A stretch of 59,767 nt of DNA from Sphingobacteriaceae bacterium (GCA_035303785.1 DATGRI010000028.1:1-59767); one strand, 5' to 3'. Positions 16,725 to 25,428 are shown, counted from the stretch's first letter. The notes: generated by a model from the sequence alone, not told the origin. Program-made: numbers and translations.

Positions 16725-17161
16725 GGGTTCTGCTCCCGTCCCAGGCACTGGGCGCAATACCCGTAGATCTCCAAGGCGTGGCCCGCCGGGGTGAAGCCGT
16801 GGCGGGCCGTCACATCCTTCACCAGGGTTTCCATGGGGCAGTCGGCAAACTCCACCGTGGCCCCGCATTCAATGCAAATCAAATGATGGTGATGGTCCCG
16901 GCCCGAGGCCAGGGCGAAGCGGGCGGCCTGCCCCGTTTGGAGGTGGGACTGGCACGCTATGCCCAGCACCGACAACAGCCGCAGGTTGCGGTACACCGTG
17001 TCCAGGCTCACGTCGGGAAACCGGGGCAGCAGGTGATCGTGAACTTCCTGGGCGGTCATGTGCCCCTCGTGCTCCAGGAGCAGTGCCACGATGGAGCGGC
17101 GCTGGGGGGTGATGCGCAGGCCCCTCTCCCTCAGTTGGGCCAGCACCTGGTCAATGGTCAT
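16721..17161 (-). CDS. zur: Fur-family regulator, probably zinc-responsive Zur
   Basis: A 146-residue Fur-type repressor: winged helix with RITPQRRSIVALLLE and SLDTVYRNLRLLS, then the metal-binding dimerisation domain with RDHHHHLICIECGATVEF and a second CAQC pair, giving the two CXXC motifs of the structural zinc site. Its location between znuA and znuC, with 16- and -4-base junctions, argues for Zur over Fur or PerR; this is inference from context. I use the ATG at 17161, eight bases after AGGAGG, instead of the GTG at 17167. Confidence 0.88.
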   Translation of the reverse strand: MTIDQVLAQLRERGLRITPQRRSIVALLLEHEGHMTAQEVHDHLLPRFPDVSLDTVYRNLRLLSVLGIACQSHLQTGQAARFALASGRDHHHHLICIECGATVEFADCPMETLVKDVTARHGFTPAGHALEIYGYCAQCLGREQNP

Positions 17162-17177
17162 GGGCACCGCCTCCTTT

Positions 17178-18131
17178 CTACGGGTTGCAGTCCAGGCCTT
17201 GGCGCAAATTGGCCAGATTGCTCTCCATCAAGGAGAAGTAGGTTTCGCCTTGCTCCCGGTCTCCGGCAGAAAGATTCTCCACGGAATGGAGGGGCAGCAG
17301 CACAGCTCCCGTCTCCCGGGCCAGGGCGGTCGCTCCTTGGGCATGGGCCAGGGGGTCGGCGAAAACGGCGGTGATACCTCTATCCCGCATCAAAGCCGCC
17401 ACTTCCGCCATCCGCCTGGGGCTGGGCTCGTCGTGGTGGCCGCCCTCCGTCAGGGGAATGGGGTTCAGGCTGAAGCGGCGCCAGTAGGCGTAGCTGCCGT
17501 GTTGGACCACCAGATCCTTCAGGCGGCAGGTCTGCAGCGTTTCCTCATAGGCTTGGGCCAGGGCCTCCAACTCGGCCTGAAGTTTCTGGCCCCGCTCCCG
17601 GTAGTAAGAGGCCCCGTGGGGATCCACCTGGGCCAGGGCCTGGGTGATCGAGGCCGCCTGTTCCGCCGCCAGCAGGGGATCCAGCCAAACATGGGGATCG
17701 GGCCGCCGGTCGGGCTGCAGGTCGATGCCTGCCGTTGCCTCGACCAGCAGCGGCCCGCCGGGCTCCTGGAGCACACCCAGCAGGGTGTCCAGCCACGGCT
17801 CCAGGCCCGCGCCGTTATAGATGAACAAATCGGCGGCGGCCAGGCGCTCCAGGTCCCGGGGTCCGGGCTCGAATTCGTGGGCGTCGGCCCCGGCGGGGGT
17901 CAACATGGATACTTGCGCCCGCTGGCCGGCCACCCGGAGGGTGAACTCATACAGCGGGTATATGGTGGCGACGGCCTGAAGCCGGGGCTCGCCATGGCCT
18001 TGCCCCGGGTCGGCCGGCTGGGAAGGCTCAGGCCGGCGCCCCATGCAGCCCCCGGCCAGCAGGAGCACCAGAACCAAGAGGATGGCGGGAACCATCCAAT
18101 TTCTCGACTTCGCCCTGTCGCCGCCCGCCAT
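17178..18131 (-). CDS. znuA: Zinc-type ABC transporter solute-binding lipoprotein
   Basis: A 317-residue cluster A-I binding protein with a hydrophobic leader ending LLLAGGC (lipobox-like cysteine near residue 29). Predicted ligands are the histidines in GADAHEFEP, DPHVWLDP and VVQHGSYAYW; three histidines is the zinc pattern, distinguishing it from the manganese-type paralogue at 8.5 kb. A GGHHDE loop adds two histidines. It has a GGAGGGA ribosome site six bases upstream and leads the znu operon, just downstream of an AT-rich palindromic operator candidate. Confidence 0.9.
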   Translation of the reverse strand: MAGGDRAKSRNWMVPAILLVLVLLLAGGCMGRRPEPSQPADPGQGHGEPRLQAVATIYPLYEFTLRVAGQRAQVSMLTPAGADAHEFEPGPRDLERLAAADLFIYNGAGLEPWLDTLLGVLQEPGGPLLVEATAGIDLQPDRRPDPHVWLDPLLAAEQAASITQALAQVDPHGASYYRERGQKLQAELEALAQAYEETLQTCRLKDLVVQHGSYAYWRRFSLNPIPLTEGGHHDEPSPRRMAEVAALMRDRGITAVFADPLAHAQGATALARETGAVLLPLHSVENLSAGDREQGETYFSLMESNLANLRQGLDCNP

Positions 18132-18156
18132 AGGGAGTCCCTCCTTGGAATTTTCC

Positions 18157-18178
18157 TAATAACAATAATTACTGATTA
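18157..18178 (-). promoter_or_regulatory. Candidate Zur operator upstream of znuA
   Basis: A 22-base AT-rich segment with half-sites TAATAAC and ACTGATTA around AATAATT, an imperfect palindrome resembling Fur-family boxes, located 26 bases before the znuA start in an otherwise GC-rich region. Confidence 0.45.
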
Positions 18179-18294
18179 AGCGTCCCGTCAAGGCTGAAGA
18201 ATACAAACGTGCTACAGAACGGGCGGTCTTATTGTGGGCCTGTCCTGGGCGGTGCTACCATCAGACAAAGTTTACAGAATGAGGTGACGGGCTG

Positions 18295-21057
18295 ATGGTG
18301 GGGCTGCGGACACGGCCAAAGGCGTTGCGTAGGTTTGCAAGGGTTTTTGTAGTTCTGCTGGCCTTGTTGTGGTCGGTGCCGGCGGCGCTGGCTGCCGGGC
18401 CGGAACCCATCGGCCCCGGCACCACCCTCCAGTTGATCGCCGAGGAAATCAACGGCGCCCCCCAGCATGTGGGCGTTGTCGTAGTGGATCCCACCGAATC
18501 CCTGGTGGCCATCAAGGTGGGCCGCGCCCCCCGGGTGGGCGAGCGGGAGAGGGTCAGCACCCAGGCCGCCCGGGAAACCCGCTCCCAACATGCCGTCATC
18601 GCCGCCGTCAACGGCGACTTTTTCGACAACAGCGCCGGCTTTGCCGGCATCCCCACGGGCATCTTCGTGGTAAATGGTGAACTTTTGGTCAATCCATGGG
18701 GTCCCGCCCTGGGCTTCGCCGAGGACGGCAGGCCCTTCATCGGCACCCCCGAATGGCTGGCCAAAGTGGAAATCTTGGACGAATCGGGACGGGTGGTGGC
18801 CCAGCGCCAACTGGATGCCGTCAACCGGCGCCGGGATGAAAACCGCCTCGTCCTCTACACCCCCGCCTTCGGCACCAGCACCTTGACCAACGGGTGGGGC
18901 GTGGAAGTTACCGTTCTGGGCATGCCGTCGCCCTTGACGCCCGACTATGCCGGCGAAGGGGTCATTCAGTTTGTGGAGGTGGGCGACGGCTTGGGCATCC
19001 CATGGGGCCCCCCGCCAGGCAACGGTCAGGCCGATGATCCTCCGGAAGACCCCGGCAATGATCCTAATGATGTTCCTGATGATGAATCGGATGATGGAGT
19101 CGAACAGGACGAGTCGGACGAAGAGGATGATGACACCGGCGCTCCCCCCGGACCGCCGCCGCCCTCTGCGCCTCCGGGCCACCGGCCGGGCTCGGGCAGC
19201 GCCCAAATCCTGCCCGGCACCATGGTCTTGTCGGGCCATGGGGAGGCGGGCAACTTCCTCCTCACCCACGCCCGGGCGGGTCGTTCCGTGCGTATCACCA
19301 TTGAAGCCGACACGCCCTGGGATGAAGTGCGCTTTGCCGTAGGGGGTCGACCCATCCTGGTTTCCGGCGGTCGGCCTCAGGCCCCCAGCCCCGGCGATCC
19401 CCTGCCCAACAGCCGGGCGCCCCGGACAGCCGCCGGCATCGACCGGTCCGGCCGCCTGGTGCTGGTGACGGTGGACGGCCGCCAAGGAGGCAGGGCCGGC
19501 ATGACCTTGCCCGAATTCGCCGACTTTTTGGCGGGGTTGGGCCTGCAGTCGGCCATCAATTTGGACGGCGGCGGCTCCACCACCCTCTATGCCCGCCTGC
19601 CGGGCCACATGGAAGGCCGGGTGGTGAACCGGCCCAGCGACGGCGCCGAGCGGGCAGTGGCCAATTCGGTGCAGATCATCAGCTTGGCACCGGAGGGCAC
19701 CAAGGTAAGTCGCGTTTGGATTGAACCCGGCGGGCCCCTCCTGGTCCTGCCGGGCACCCAGGTGCAGCTGACGGTCCGGGCCCAGGACGAGTACTTCGGC
19801 CCGGTGGATACTTCCCGCTGGCGGGCCACATGGTCGGTGGAGCCCGTTGACCGAGACGAGCCGCCGGCAACGGTGGACGGCAACGGCCTGCTCACGGCCA
19901 CGGCCCCGGGGCAGGGCCGGGCTCGGGTCGCGGTGGACGGTCAGCAAGCCCAGGTAGAGGTGACGGTGCTTTCGCCTGGGGAAGTGGGCGAGGTCATCCT
20001 GGACCCCGGCCCTGAAGCAGGCCAGTGGCAGCCAGGGCAGACGGTGACTTTGGGCGTCCTGGTTCTTGACCGGCAGGGGCGCCCGGTCCAGGTGGATCCC
20101 GCCTCCCTGGTCTGGCGGGCGGGCGAAGGCCTGGGCACCGTGGAAGGCTCCCGCCTGACCCTCCGGGATGAAGAGCCCGCCGGGGAATTGAGCGTCAGCC
20201 TCCGCTATGAGCGGGACGGTGCTCCGGTGGAAGAGCGCCTGGCCCGCTGGCTGCTGTCCATGGATGAAGAGGGCCGCTGGCTGGTGGTGAAGGCGCCCGA
20301 ATTCGATGACGTGCTGGGCCATTGGGCCGCCGAGGCCATCGGCATCATGGCGGGCCGCGGCGTGGTGCAGGGCTATCCCGACGGCTTGTTCCGGCCCGAT
20401 CAGGAAGTGACCCGGTCCGAGTTGGTGCGCATCGTGGCGGGCAGCCTGAGGGCCGGCGGCATCGTGGGTGATATGGACTACAACGGCGACCTGCGCTTCA
20501 CTGATGCCGATGACATCCCCGACTGGGTGGCGGAGGATCTGTACGCCGCCGTCCAGTGGGGCTTGATCACCGGCTATGAAGACGGCACCTTCCGCGGCGA
20601 CGAGGGCGTCACCCGGGAGCAGGCGGCGGCCATCGTCGTGCGGGCCTTGGCCCTGGCCGACCCCGACCGGCTGGAGGGAATCACCCTCCCCTCCAGGGGC
20701 GCCTCCGAGGACCCGGCCGATGAGCCGGAACCGGAGGATGACGGGGAAGACGTCCCCCCCGAAGGCGACCAAGAAGGAATGCCTGAAAGCGCGGATTTCG
20801 ATGAAGAGGAAGCCCAGGGCGACCATGTTGCCGGACCCGAAGCCCATGAGCGGGAAGAGGAAGCCGATGCAGCCTCTGTTCTGCCCTTGTTCAGGGATGA
20901 CGAGGACATAGCCGACTGGGCCTGGGAGATCGTCTACATGGGTGTCCAGACCGGCCTGATCCAAGGGTTTGAAGACAATACCTTCAGGCCCCAGGACGTG
21001 CTGACCAGGGCCCAAGCCGTGACCTTGCTGGTGCGGGTGATGAACTGGCAGCGTTAA
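18295..21057 (+). CDS. Phosphodiester glycosidase (NAGPA-type) and SLH-domain surface protein
   Basis: A 920-residue exported protein. Residues 1-33 are a signal peptide ending near ALAAG. Residues ~95-462 carry a phosphodiester glycosidase (NAGPA) domain: AAVNGDFFD, RTAAGID and INLDGGGSTTLY, with RAVANSVQ near the end. The family cleaves sugar-1-phosphate diesters, for instance in wall polymers. The domain is interrupted at about 243-303 by an Asp/Glu-rich then Pro-rich insert. Residues ~465-560 look like a bacterial Ig-like (BIG2) fold, ~560-665 like another beta domain, and ~670-920 like three SLH repeats, with a second acidic insert before the last. A GAGGTGA site precedes the ATG. It is probably a cell-surface wall- or exopolymer-processing enzyme. 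Confidence 0.88.
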   Translation: MVGLRTRPKALRRFARVFVVLLALLWSVPAALAAGPEPIGPGTTLQLIAEEINGAPQHVGVVVVDPTESLVAIKVGRAPRVGERERVSTQAARETRSQHAVIAAVNGDFFDNSAGFAGIPTGIFVVNGELLVNPWGPALGFAEDGRPFIGTPEWLAKVEILDESGRVVAQRQLDAVNRRRDENRLVLYTPAFGTSTLTNGWGVEVTVLGMPSPLTPDYAGEGVIQFVEVGDGLGIPWGPPPGNGQADDPPEDPGNDPNDVPDDESDDGVEQDESDEEDDDTGAPPGPPPPSAPPGHRPGSGSAQILPGTMVLSGHGEAGNFLLTHARAGRSVRITIEADTPWDEVRFAVGGRPILVSGGRPQAPSPGDPLPNSRAPRTAAGIDRSGRLVLVTVDGRQGGRAGMTLPEFADFLAGLGLQSAINLDGGGSTTLYARLPGHMEGRVVNRPSDGAERAVANSVQIISLAPEGTKVSRVWIEPGGPLLVLPGTQVQLTVRAQDEYFGPVDTSRWRATWSVEPVDRDEPPATVDGNGLLTATAPGQGRARVAVDGQQAQVEVTVLSPGEVGEVILDPGPEAGQWQPGQTVTLGVLVLDRQGRPVQVDPASLVWRAGEGLGTVEGSRLTLRDEEPAGELSVSLRYERDGAPVEERLARWLLSMDEEGRWLVVKAPEFDDVLGHWAAEAIGIMAGRGVVQGYPDGLFRPDQEVTRSELVRIVAGSLRAGGIVGDMDYNGDLRFTDADDIPDWVAEDLYAAVQWGLITGYEDGTFRGDEGVTREQAAAIVVRALALADPDRLEGITLPSRGASEDPADEPEPEDDGEDVPPEGDQEGMPESADFDEEEAQGDHVAGPEAHEREEEADAASVLPLFRDDEDIADWAWEIVYMGVQTGLIQGFEDNTFRPQDVLTRAQAVTLLVRVMNWQR

Positions 21058-21145
21058 ACCGGATAACGATGAGGATGCCGCCTAGGGCGAGCACAGACAG
21101 GGACGTGGGGAGGACAAGCCCCACGTCCCAACAGCGGCGAAAAGC

Positions 21146-21172
21146 CAAGGGGGGGCTTCCGGCCCCCCCGCC
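21146..21172. terminator. Convergent terminator
   Basis: Seven Gs (21149-21155) pair with seven Cs (21163-21169) between the convergent SLH and prsA genes. The minus side is followed by TTGGCTTTT. Confidence 0.45.
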
Positions 21173-21222
21173 TTCGTTCTTGCGAACTTGTTGGGTTCTG
21201 CCCCGCCCGGGGGGGCAGCGGC

Positions 21223-22116
21223 TTATCGGAGGCGGTTGTCGATCTCGGCGTTGCCGTGGAGTTCCATGAGCCATGGCCCCATCGCCTCGCCGACCTTTTC
21301 ATCCAGCAGGGCTTCCCGCACGTCCTCCTGGACTTCCTCGAAGTCGGGGGAGCGGCCCTCTTCCTTGGCGATAAGCTCAATCACGTGGAAGCCGAAAATG
21401 GATTCCACGGGGCCGATGATCTGGCCCGGCTCGGCGGCGAAGGCGGCATCGAAATACTCATCCACCAAGGCGCCCCGCTCCTGCCAGCCGATGTCGCCGT
21501 CGTTGGCGGCGGCGCTGGGATCCGTGGAAACCTCAGCGGCCACGGCCGCAAAGTCCTCGCCATCCTGCAGACGCTGCAGCACTTCCCGGGCTTCCTCTTC
21601 GGTTTCCGTCAGGATGTGGCGGGTGTGGACGCGGTCGGGCACTGCAAAGCGATCCTGGTTTTCTTCGTAGTACGCGGCCACCGCCTCATCGCTCACGTCC
21701 ACGGTGGGGGCCAGAATCTTCTTCACCAGCAAATCCATGTAGAGCTCATTGCGGACGGAGTCGACGGAGAAACCGCTCTGCTCCAGGAGCATTTCAAAAG
21801 TTTCCCGGCCACCGTAGTCTTCCGCCACCTCATCGAAGCGCTGGTCGATCTCCGCGTCGGAGACGCTGACGCCGGCCTTCTTGGCCTCATTTTCGATCAA
21901 GACCTGGGTGATCAAGTTGTCCAGGGCCCGCTGGCCGTATTCCGCCACCATGGCCTGGTAAAGGCGGCCGGCGGTGATTTCGGTGCCGTCCACTACGGCA
22001 ACCACTTCCCGGGGGTTCATGTCGCCGCCCGCGCCGGAGCCGCCGCAGGCTGCCACCAGCAGGGCCACGCCTAAAACCAAGGCGGCCAGCCACCGGGCTC
22101 GATGTCGCAAACCCAT
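21223..22116 (-). CDS. prsA: Foldase PrsA, peptidyl-prolyl isomerase lipoprotein
   Basis: A 297-residue membrane-anchored chaperone that folds secreted proteins outside the membrane. The leader ends LLVAACGG (lipidated cysteine near residue 25). A SurA-like helical N-domain (residues 40-170) is followed by a parvulin domain with RVHTRHILTETEEEA, STDPSAAANDGDIGW and the closing GPVESIFGFHVIEL. Start chosen at the ATG 22116, seven bases after TTGGAGGA; an upstream start at 22197 would add a stretch without a ribosome site. It follows the PlsY-like fusion by 99 bases in the same direction. Confidence 0.93.
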   Translation of the reverse strand: MGLRHRARWLAALVLGVALLVAACGGSGAGGDMNPREVVAVVDGTEITAGRLYQAMVAEYGQRALDNLITQVLIENEAKKAGVSVSDAEIDQRFDEVAEDYGGRETFEMLLEQSGFSVDSVRNELYMDLLVKKILAPTVDVSDEAVAAYYEENQDRFAVPDRVHTRHILTETEEEAREVLQRLQDGEDFAAVAAEVSTDPSAAANDGDIGWQERGALVDEYFDAAFAAEPGQIIGPVESIFGFHVIELIAKEEGRSPDFEEVQEDVREALLDEKVGEAMGPWLMELHGNAEIDNRLR

Positions 22117-22215
22117 CCATAGTCCTCCAATCTTGCCGCTGACTTTATTGACATTAACACTGACGGCGCCGTATGTCAGCCGGTTTCCCGGTGGCAAAGG
22201 GTAGCAGGGGAAGGT

Positions 22216-23985
22216 TCAGGCCAAGGCGGGCTCGCCGGTGGGCGGGGTGGGCGAGTCGGTGCTGCCGTCGATGACGCGGAAGCCCAGGCGGCGGCTTTCC
22301 TCGGCGAAAAAGGCGATGCTGGCGGTGCTGGTGCGCTCCCCCAAACTGCGGTGCTCGTACCGGCCGGTAACGGCCAGGATGATGGTTTCCGCCAGGCAAG
22401 CGGGGATCAGGCCGTCGCCGAAATGGAGGTCCAGCCGGTTGTGCATCTCGCCCGGGGGCTTGACGACACCGCCGGGGATGACCTGCACCCCGGGAACTTC
22501 CTCGGCCACCGAGGCATCCACGTCGGCGGGGCGGCCCAGGTCGAAGATGATGGCGTTGGGCGCCACGTGCCGGGGGAAGATGACCGAATCGGGCTGGGAA
22601 GTGGCGCTGAAGATGATGTCGGCCTCCCGGAGGGCGTCCAGGTCGGTGGTGGTCTCTATGATGGTCTCGGGATGGCGCTTGGCCAGGCGCCCGGCCATCC
22701 GCTCCAGGCGCTCGGCGTTGCGGCCCACCATGATGAGCCGCCGCACGTTGCCGGCCAGGTTGCGGGCCATGCCGAAGCCCACCACGCCGCCGGCGCCCAC
22801 CACGGCGGCGGTGCATTCCTCGGGGTTCTGGCCCCGGCTTTCCATAAGGGCCAGGGCTTCCTGCAGCCCTGTCTGGACGGTGGCGGCGGTGTAGGCGCCG
22901 CCGTTGGTCACCGGTATGGACACCGCCTCCTGGACCCGCTGGCCCTTGTCGCCCACCACGGACCAGTAGGCTCCCAGGCCGAAGGCCCGGGCGCCCATCT
23001 CCTCTGCCAGGCGGGCGGCGGCGACGGCCCGGCGCACCGCCAGGTCGGGATGGTCCAAGATCTGTTGGGCCGACAAGGGAATGCCCAGGATGATGACCCG
23101 CACCCGCCGGCCGTCGGCGGTGACTATGCCCCGAATTTCATCGAAATGCATGGGGCGCAGGCGCAGGGCCAGGCCCTCCAGCCAGCGCCAGGGAATCCGG
23201 CCGGCTTCGGCCCACGGCTTCAGCCAGGCGAAGAGCCGCATCTGCCACCAGTCGTCTGGGGACATGCGGTGGACCAAGAAGGCGCAGGTGACCTCGTCCT
23301 GGCTGACGGGCAGCGGGCGGGATTCGGCGGCGCCCAGTTCCTGGCCTTCCACCATGCGGGCCAGGTTGGCCTTGTGGCGCCAGACCAGCAGGATTGCTGT
23401 AATCACCAGGGGGGAAATGAAGGGCCCCCGGTGGCCCAGGAACCAAGCGGCCACGGGCGCCGTCACGGCGGCGGCCACGTTGCCCAAGGCGGTGTAGCCG
23501 TGGCCCCGGCCCAGGAGATAGGGGGTCAGGACGGTGACCAGCCATACCGCCACGCTGATGACGGGCACCCACCAGCTCAGGCCGGCCCCCAGGGACAAGC
23601 CCAGCAGGGCGCCCAAGGTGGTGAAGGCGCCGCGGCTCCGGGGCAGGGGGTCGGGGATCAGCCAGCGGGCCAGCAGGGGAAAGAGGTGGCCCGCCACCAC
23701 CCCGGGGACGGCCGCCGCCGCCCACCAGGGCGGGACGAAGGGCAGGGCGGAAGCGGCCAGCACCGCCGCCATCCCTTTGAGCACGTCGGCCAGGGAAACC
23801 AGGGCGGCTTGGCGCGGTCCGGCGTGCTGCAGCAAGGCAGGCACGCCCACCATGTAGCCGGGCAGGCGGCGCAGTTCGGCCCGGCCCAGCCACCCCCACA
23901 GCAGGTGCCCAACGGGTATGCTTCCGATGATGTAGCCCAGCCCGGCGGCGGCGATGATGGCCGGCCAGGCCGCTGGATCCGTCAA
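22216..23985 (-). CDS. PlsY-like membrane domain fused to an acyl-ACP-reductase-like dehydrogenase
   Basis: A 589-residue fusion. Residues 1-216 resemble the acyltransferase PlsY: GSIP at 21-24, a DVLKG segment at 67-71, GHLFPLL at 99-105 and the third motif region WRHKANLARMVEGQE at 202-216. The two catalytic glycine motifs are replaced: the GSGNxGATN position reads PGYMVGVPA and the GGKG position reads RSRGAF. Residues 232-575 resemble cyanobacterial acyl-ACP reductase (COG5322): LGAYWSVVG near 337-345, a nucleotide loop GAGGVVG at 397-403, VIPGGVVKPPG at 502-512, and IPACLAET with Cys530 at the position of the catalytic acyl-cysteine. I infer a membrane-bound fatty acyl-ACP (or acyl-phosphate) reductase giving fatty aldehyde. 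TTG start after AAGGAG, with its own promoter. Confidence 0.8.
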   Translation of the reverse strand: MTDPAAWPAIIAAAGLGYIIGSIPVGHLLWGWLGRAELRRLPGYMVGVPALLQHAGPRQAALVSLADVLKGMAAVLAASALPFVPPWWAAAAVPGVVAGHLFPLLARWLIPDPLPRSRGAFTTLGALLGLSLGAGLSWWVPVISVAVWLVTVLTPYLLGRGHGYTALGNVAAAVTAPVAAWFLGHRGPFISPLVITAILLVWRHKANLARMVEGQELGAAESRPLPVSQDEVTCAFLVHRMSPDDWWQMRLFAWLKPWAEAGRIPWRWLEGLALRLRPMHFDEIRGIVTADGRRVRVIILGIPLSAQQILDHPDLAVRRAVAAARLAEEMGARAFGLGAYWSVVGDKGQRVQEAVSIPVTNGGAYTAATVQTGLQEALALMESRGQNPEECTAAVVGAGGVVGFGMARNLAGNVRRLIMVGRNAERLERMAGRLAKRHPETIIETTTDLDALREADIIFSATSQPDSVIFPRHVAPNAIIFDLGRPADVDASVAEEVPGVQVIPGGVVKPPGEMHNRLDLHFGDGLIPACLAETIILAVTGRYEHRSLGERTSTASIAFFAEESRRLGFRVIDGSTDSPTPPTGEPALA

Positions 23986-24034
23986 GGCGGTTCTCCTTCC
24001 GGAACCGGAAACAATGCCGGAAACTTATATCCCC

Positions 24035-24064
24035 ACTGTATCGACCCTGTTGACTATGGTCAAC
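24035..24064 (-). promoter_or_regulatory. Promoter with overlapping palindromic operator for the PlsY-like fusion
   Basis: On the minus strand TTGACC (24063-24058), a 17-base spacer and TACAGT (24040-24035). A perfect inverted repeat GTTGAC-TATG-GTCAAC (24049-24064) covers the -35 box, a typical repressor position. The predicted start is about 40 bases ahead of the TTG codon. Confidence 0.55.
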
Positions 24065-24103
24065 GCCGCCGCCCGGCGGCCCCGGGGCCCAGGCCCCATG
24101 CCG

Positions 24104-25336
24104 TCAGCCGCTCTGCCGGTAGTCGAAAACCACCTTGATGGCCCGGCTGCTGCGCCGGCCCAGCGCCGCGGTCAACGCCGACCGGTACTCCGCCAAGGGG
24201 AAGCGGTGGGTGATCATGCGCTCCACCGGCAGGTCCGGCCGGGCCATCATCCGGTCCATGGTCAATTGGAAGGTGTGGATGGGCTCGCCGCCCGGCTTCT
24301 CCATGCCGTAGCCGGCGGAGCCGATAATGGAAAGCTCCCGCAGCCAGACGAAGGTCCAATCCAAGCCGCCCACGTCGCCGGCGCCGCCCACCAGCACCAT
24401 GGTGCCGCCTTCGGCGGTGACCCGCAGGGCGTCGTCCAAGCTGGAGCGGCTGCCCACGCAGTCGTAAACCATATCAAACCCTCCCCGGAGGACGGGCCGG
24501 CCCATGACGGGCTTGTGCAGGCTGGACCAGGGCTGGTCCGCCGCTGCGTGGAGGAGGCCGTCGCCCCGCCCGTCGATGATCTGGTCGGCGCCCAGGCTGC
24601 GGCCCAGTTCGGCTTGGAAGGAGTAGCGGGCCGCCAGGGTTATGTGGCAGTCCACCTCCAGAAGGCGCAGGGCCGCCACGGTGCACAGGCCGATGGTGCC
24701 GGCCCCGATGACCAGGACCCGCGACCCGGGTTGGGGCTGGCGGCGCAGCACGGCGTGGACGGCCACGGCCAAGGGCTCCACCAGGACCGCCCGCTCGTCG
24801 CTCATCTCCTCCGGCACGGGGAACAACTGGCCGGCATGGGCCGCCATCATCTCTCCCCAGCCGCCCGGCAGGTCCCGGTTGAAGCCGATGATGATGGCGG
24901 GGGCCAAGGCGCCTTCGGTGCACCGCCGGCACAAGTAGGGGAAGCCTTCCCGGCAGGCAGGGCAGGGGGGATCCAACCCCCTCATGGTGCAGGAAATGCC
25001 GGGGTCCACCACCACCCGGGTGCCGGGCGGGTAAGGCACCCGGCTTCCCGCCTCCCGGATGGTTGCCACCACTTCATGGCCCAGCACGGCGGGAAAGGAA
25101 TTGAAGGGTGATGCCGACGGGCTGGACTGCCCCGTCAGCAGTCCCAGGTCGGTGCCGCAGATGCCCGCCAGCCGGGTAGCCAGCACCGCCCAGTCATCGC
25201 CCCGCAGTTCAGGCGCGGGCATGTCGGTCAATTGCAAGGGCGAACCCGGGCCCGTGACCAGGCCGGGTCGCCGGGCCGCCAGCAGGCGGGCCATGAGCAC
25301 TTTCGGCAATGACAAATGGTAGACCAGCGCTTGCAA
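24104..25336 (-). CDS. Zinc-dependent medium-chain alcohol dehydrogenase
   Basis: A 410-residue MDR-family oxidoreductase. Catalytic zinc ligands appear in GICGTD and LGHEVV; the structural zinc lobe is present as CTMRGLDPPCPAC followed by YLCRRC; the NAD(P)-binding loop is VIGAGTIG. The length is slightly above typical because of an N-terminal VYHLSLPKVLMARLL stretch. The TTG start has AAGGAG ten bases upstream. Substrate cannot be deduced from sequence alone. Its position directly upstream of the acyl-reductase-like fusion, same strand, suggests it may interconvert the fatty aldehyde and alcohol; this is inference. Confidence 0.83.
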   Translation of the reverse strand: MQALVYHLSLPKVLMARLLAARRPGLVTGPGSPLQLTDMPAPELRGDDWAVLATRLAGICGTDLGLLTGQSSPSASPFNSFPAVLGHEVVATIREAGSRVPYPPGTRVVVDPGISCTMRGLDPPCPACREGFPYLCRRCTEGALAPAIIIGFNRDLPGGWGEMMAAHAGQLFPVPEEMSDERAVLVEPLAVAVHAVLRRQPQPGSRVLVIGAGTIGLCTVAALRLLEVDCHITLAARYSFQAELGRSLGADQIIDGRGDGLLHAAADQPWSSLHKPVMGRPVLRGGFDMVYDCVGSRSSLDDALRVTAEGGTMVLVGGAGDVGGLDWTFVWLRELSIIGSAGYGMEKPGGEPIHTFQLTMDRMMARPDLPVERMITHRFPLAEYRSALTAALGRRSSRAIKVVFDYRQSG

Positions 25337-25428
25337 GGACCATCGTCTCCTTACGGCCCTTCCGGCAGGAGAAATATAGATGAAGTGGTATACATAAGGG
25401 CGGCCGCCATCGAAAGGGGGAAGGACCC

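Noticed and set aside
18229-21015. 928-codon open frame antisense to the phosphodiester glycosidase gene
   Set aside because: Shadow frame. The plus-strand protein has a signal peptide, NAGPA and SLH motifs and a ribosome site, while the antisense product shows none.
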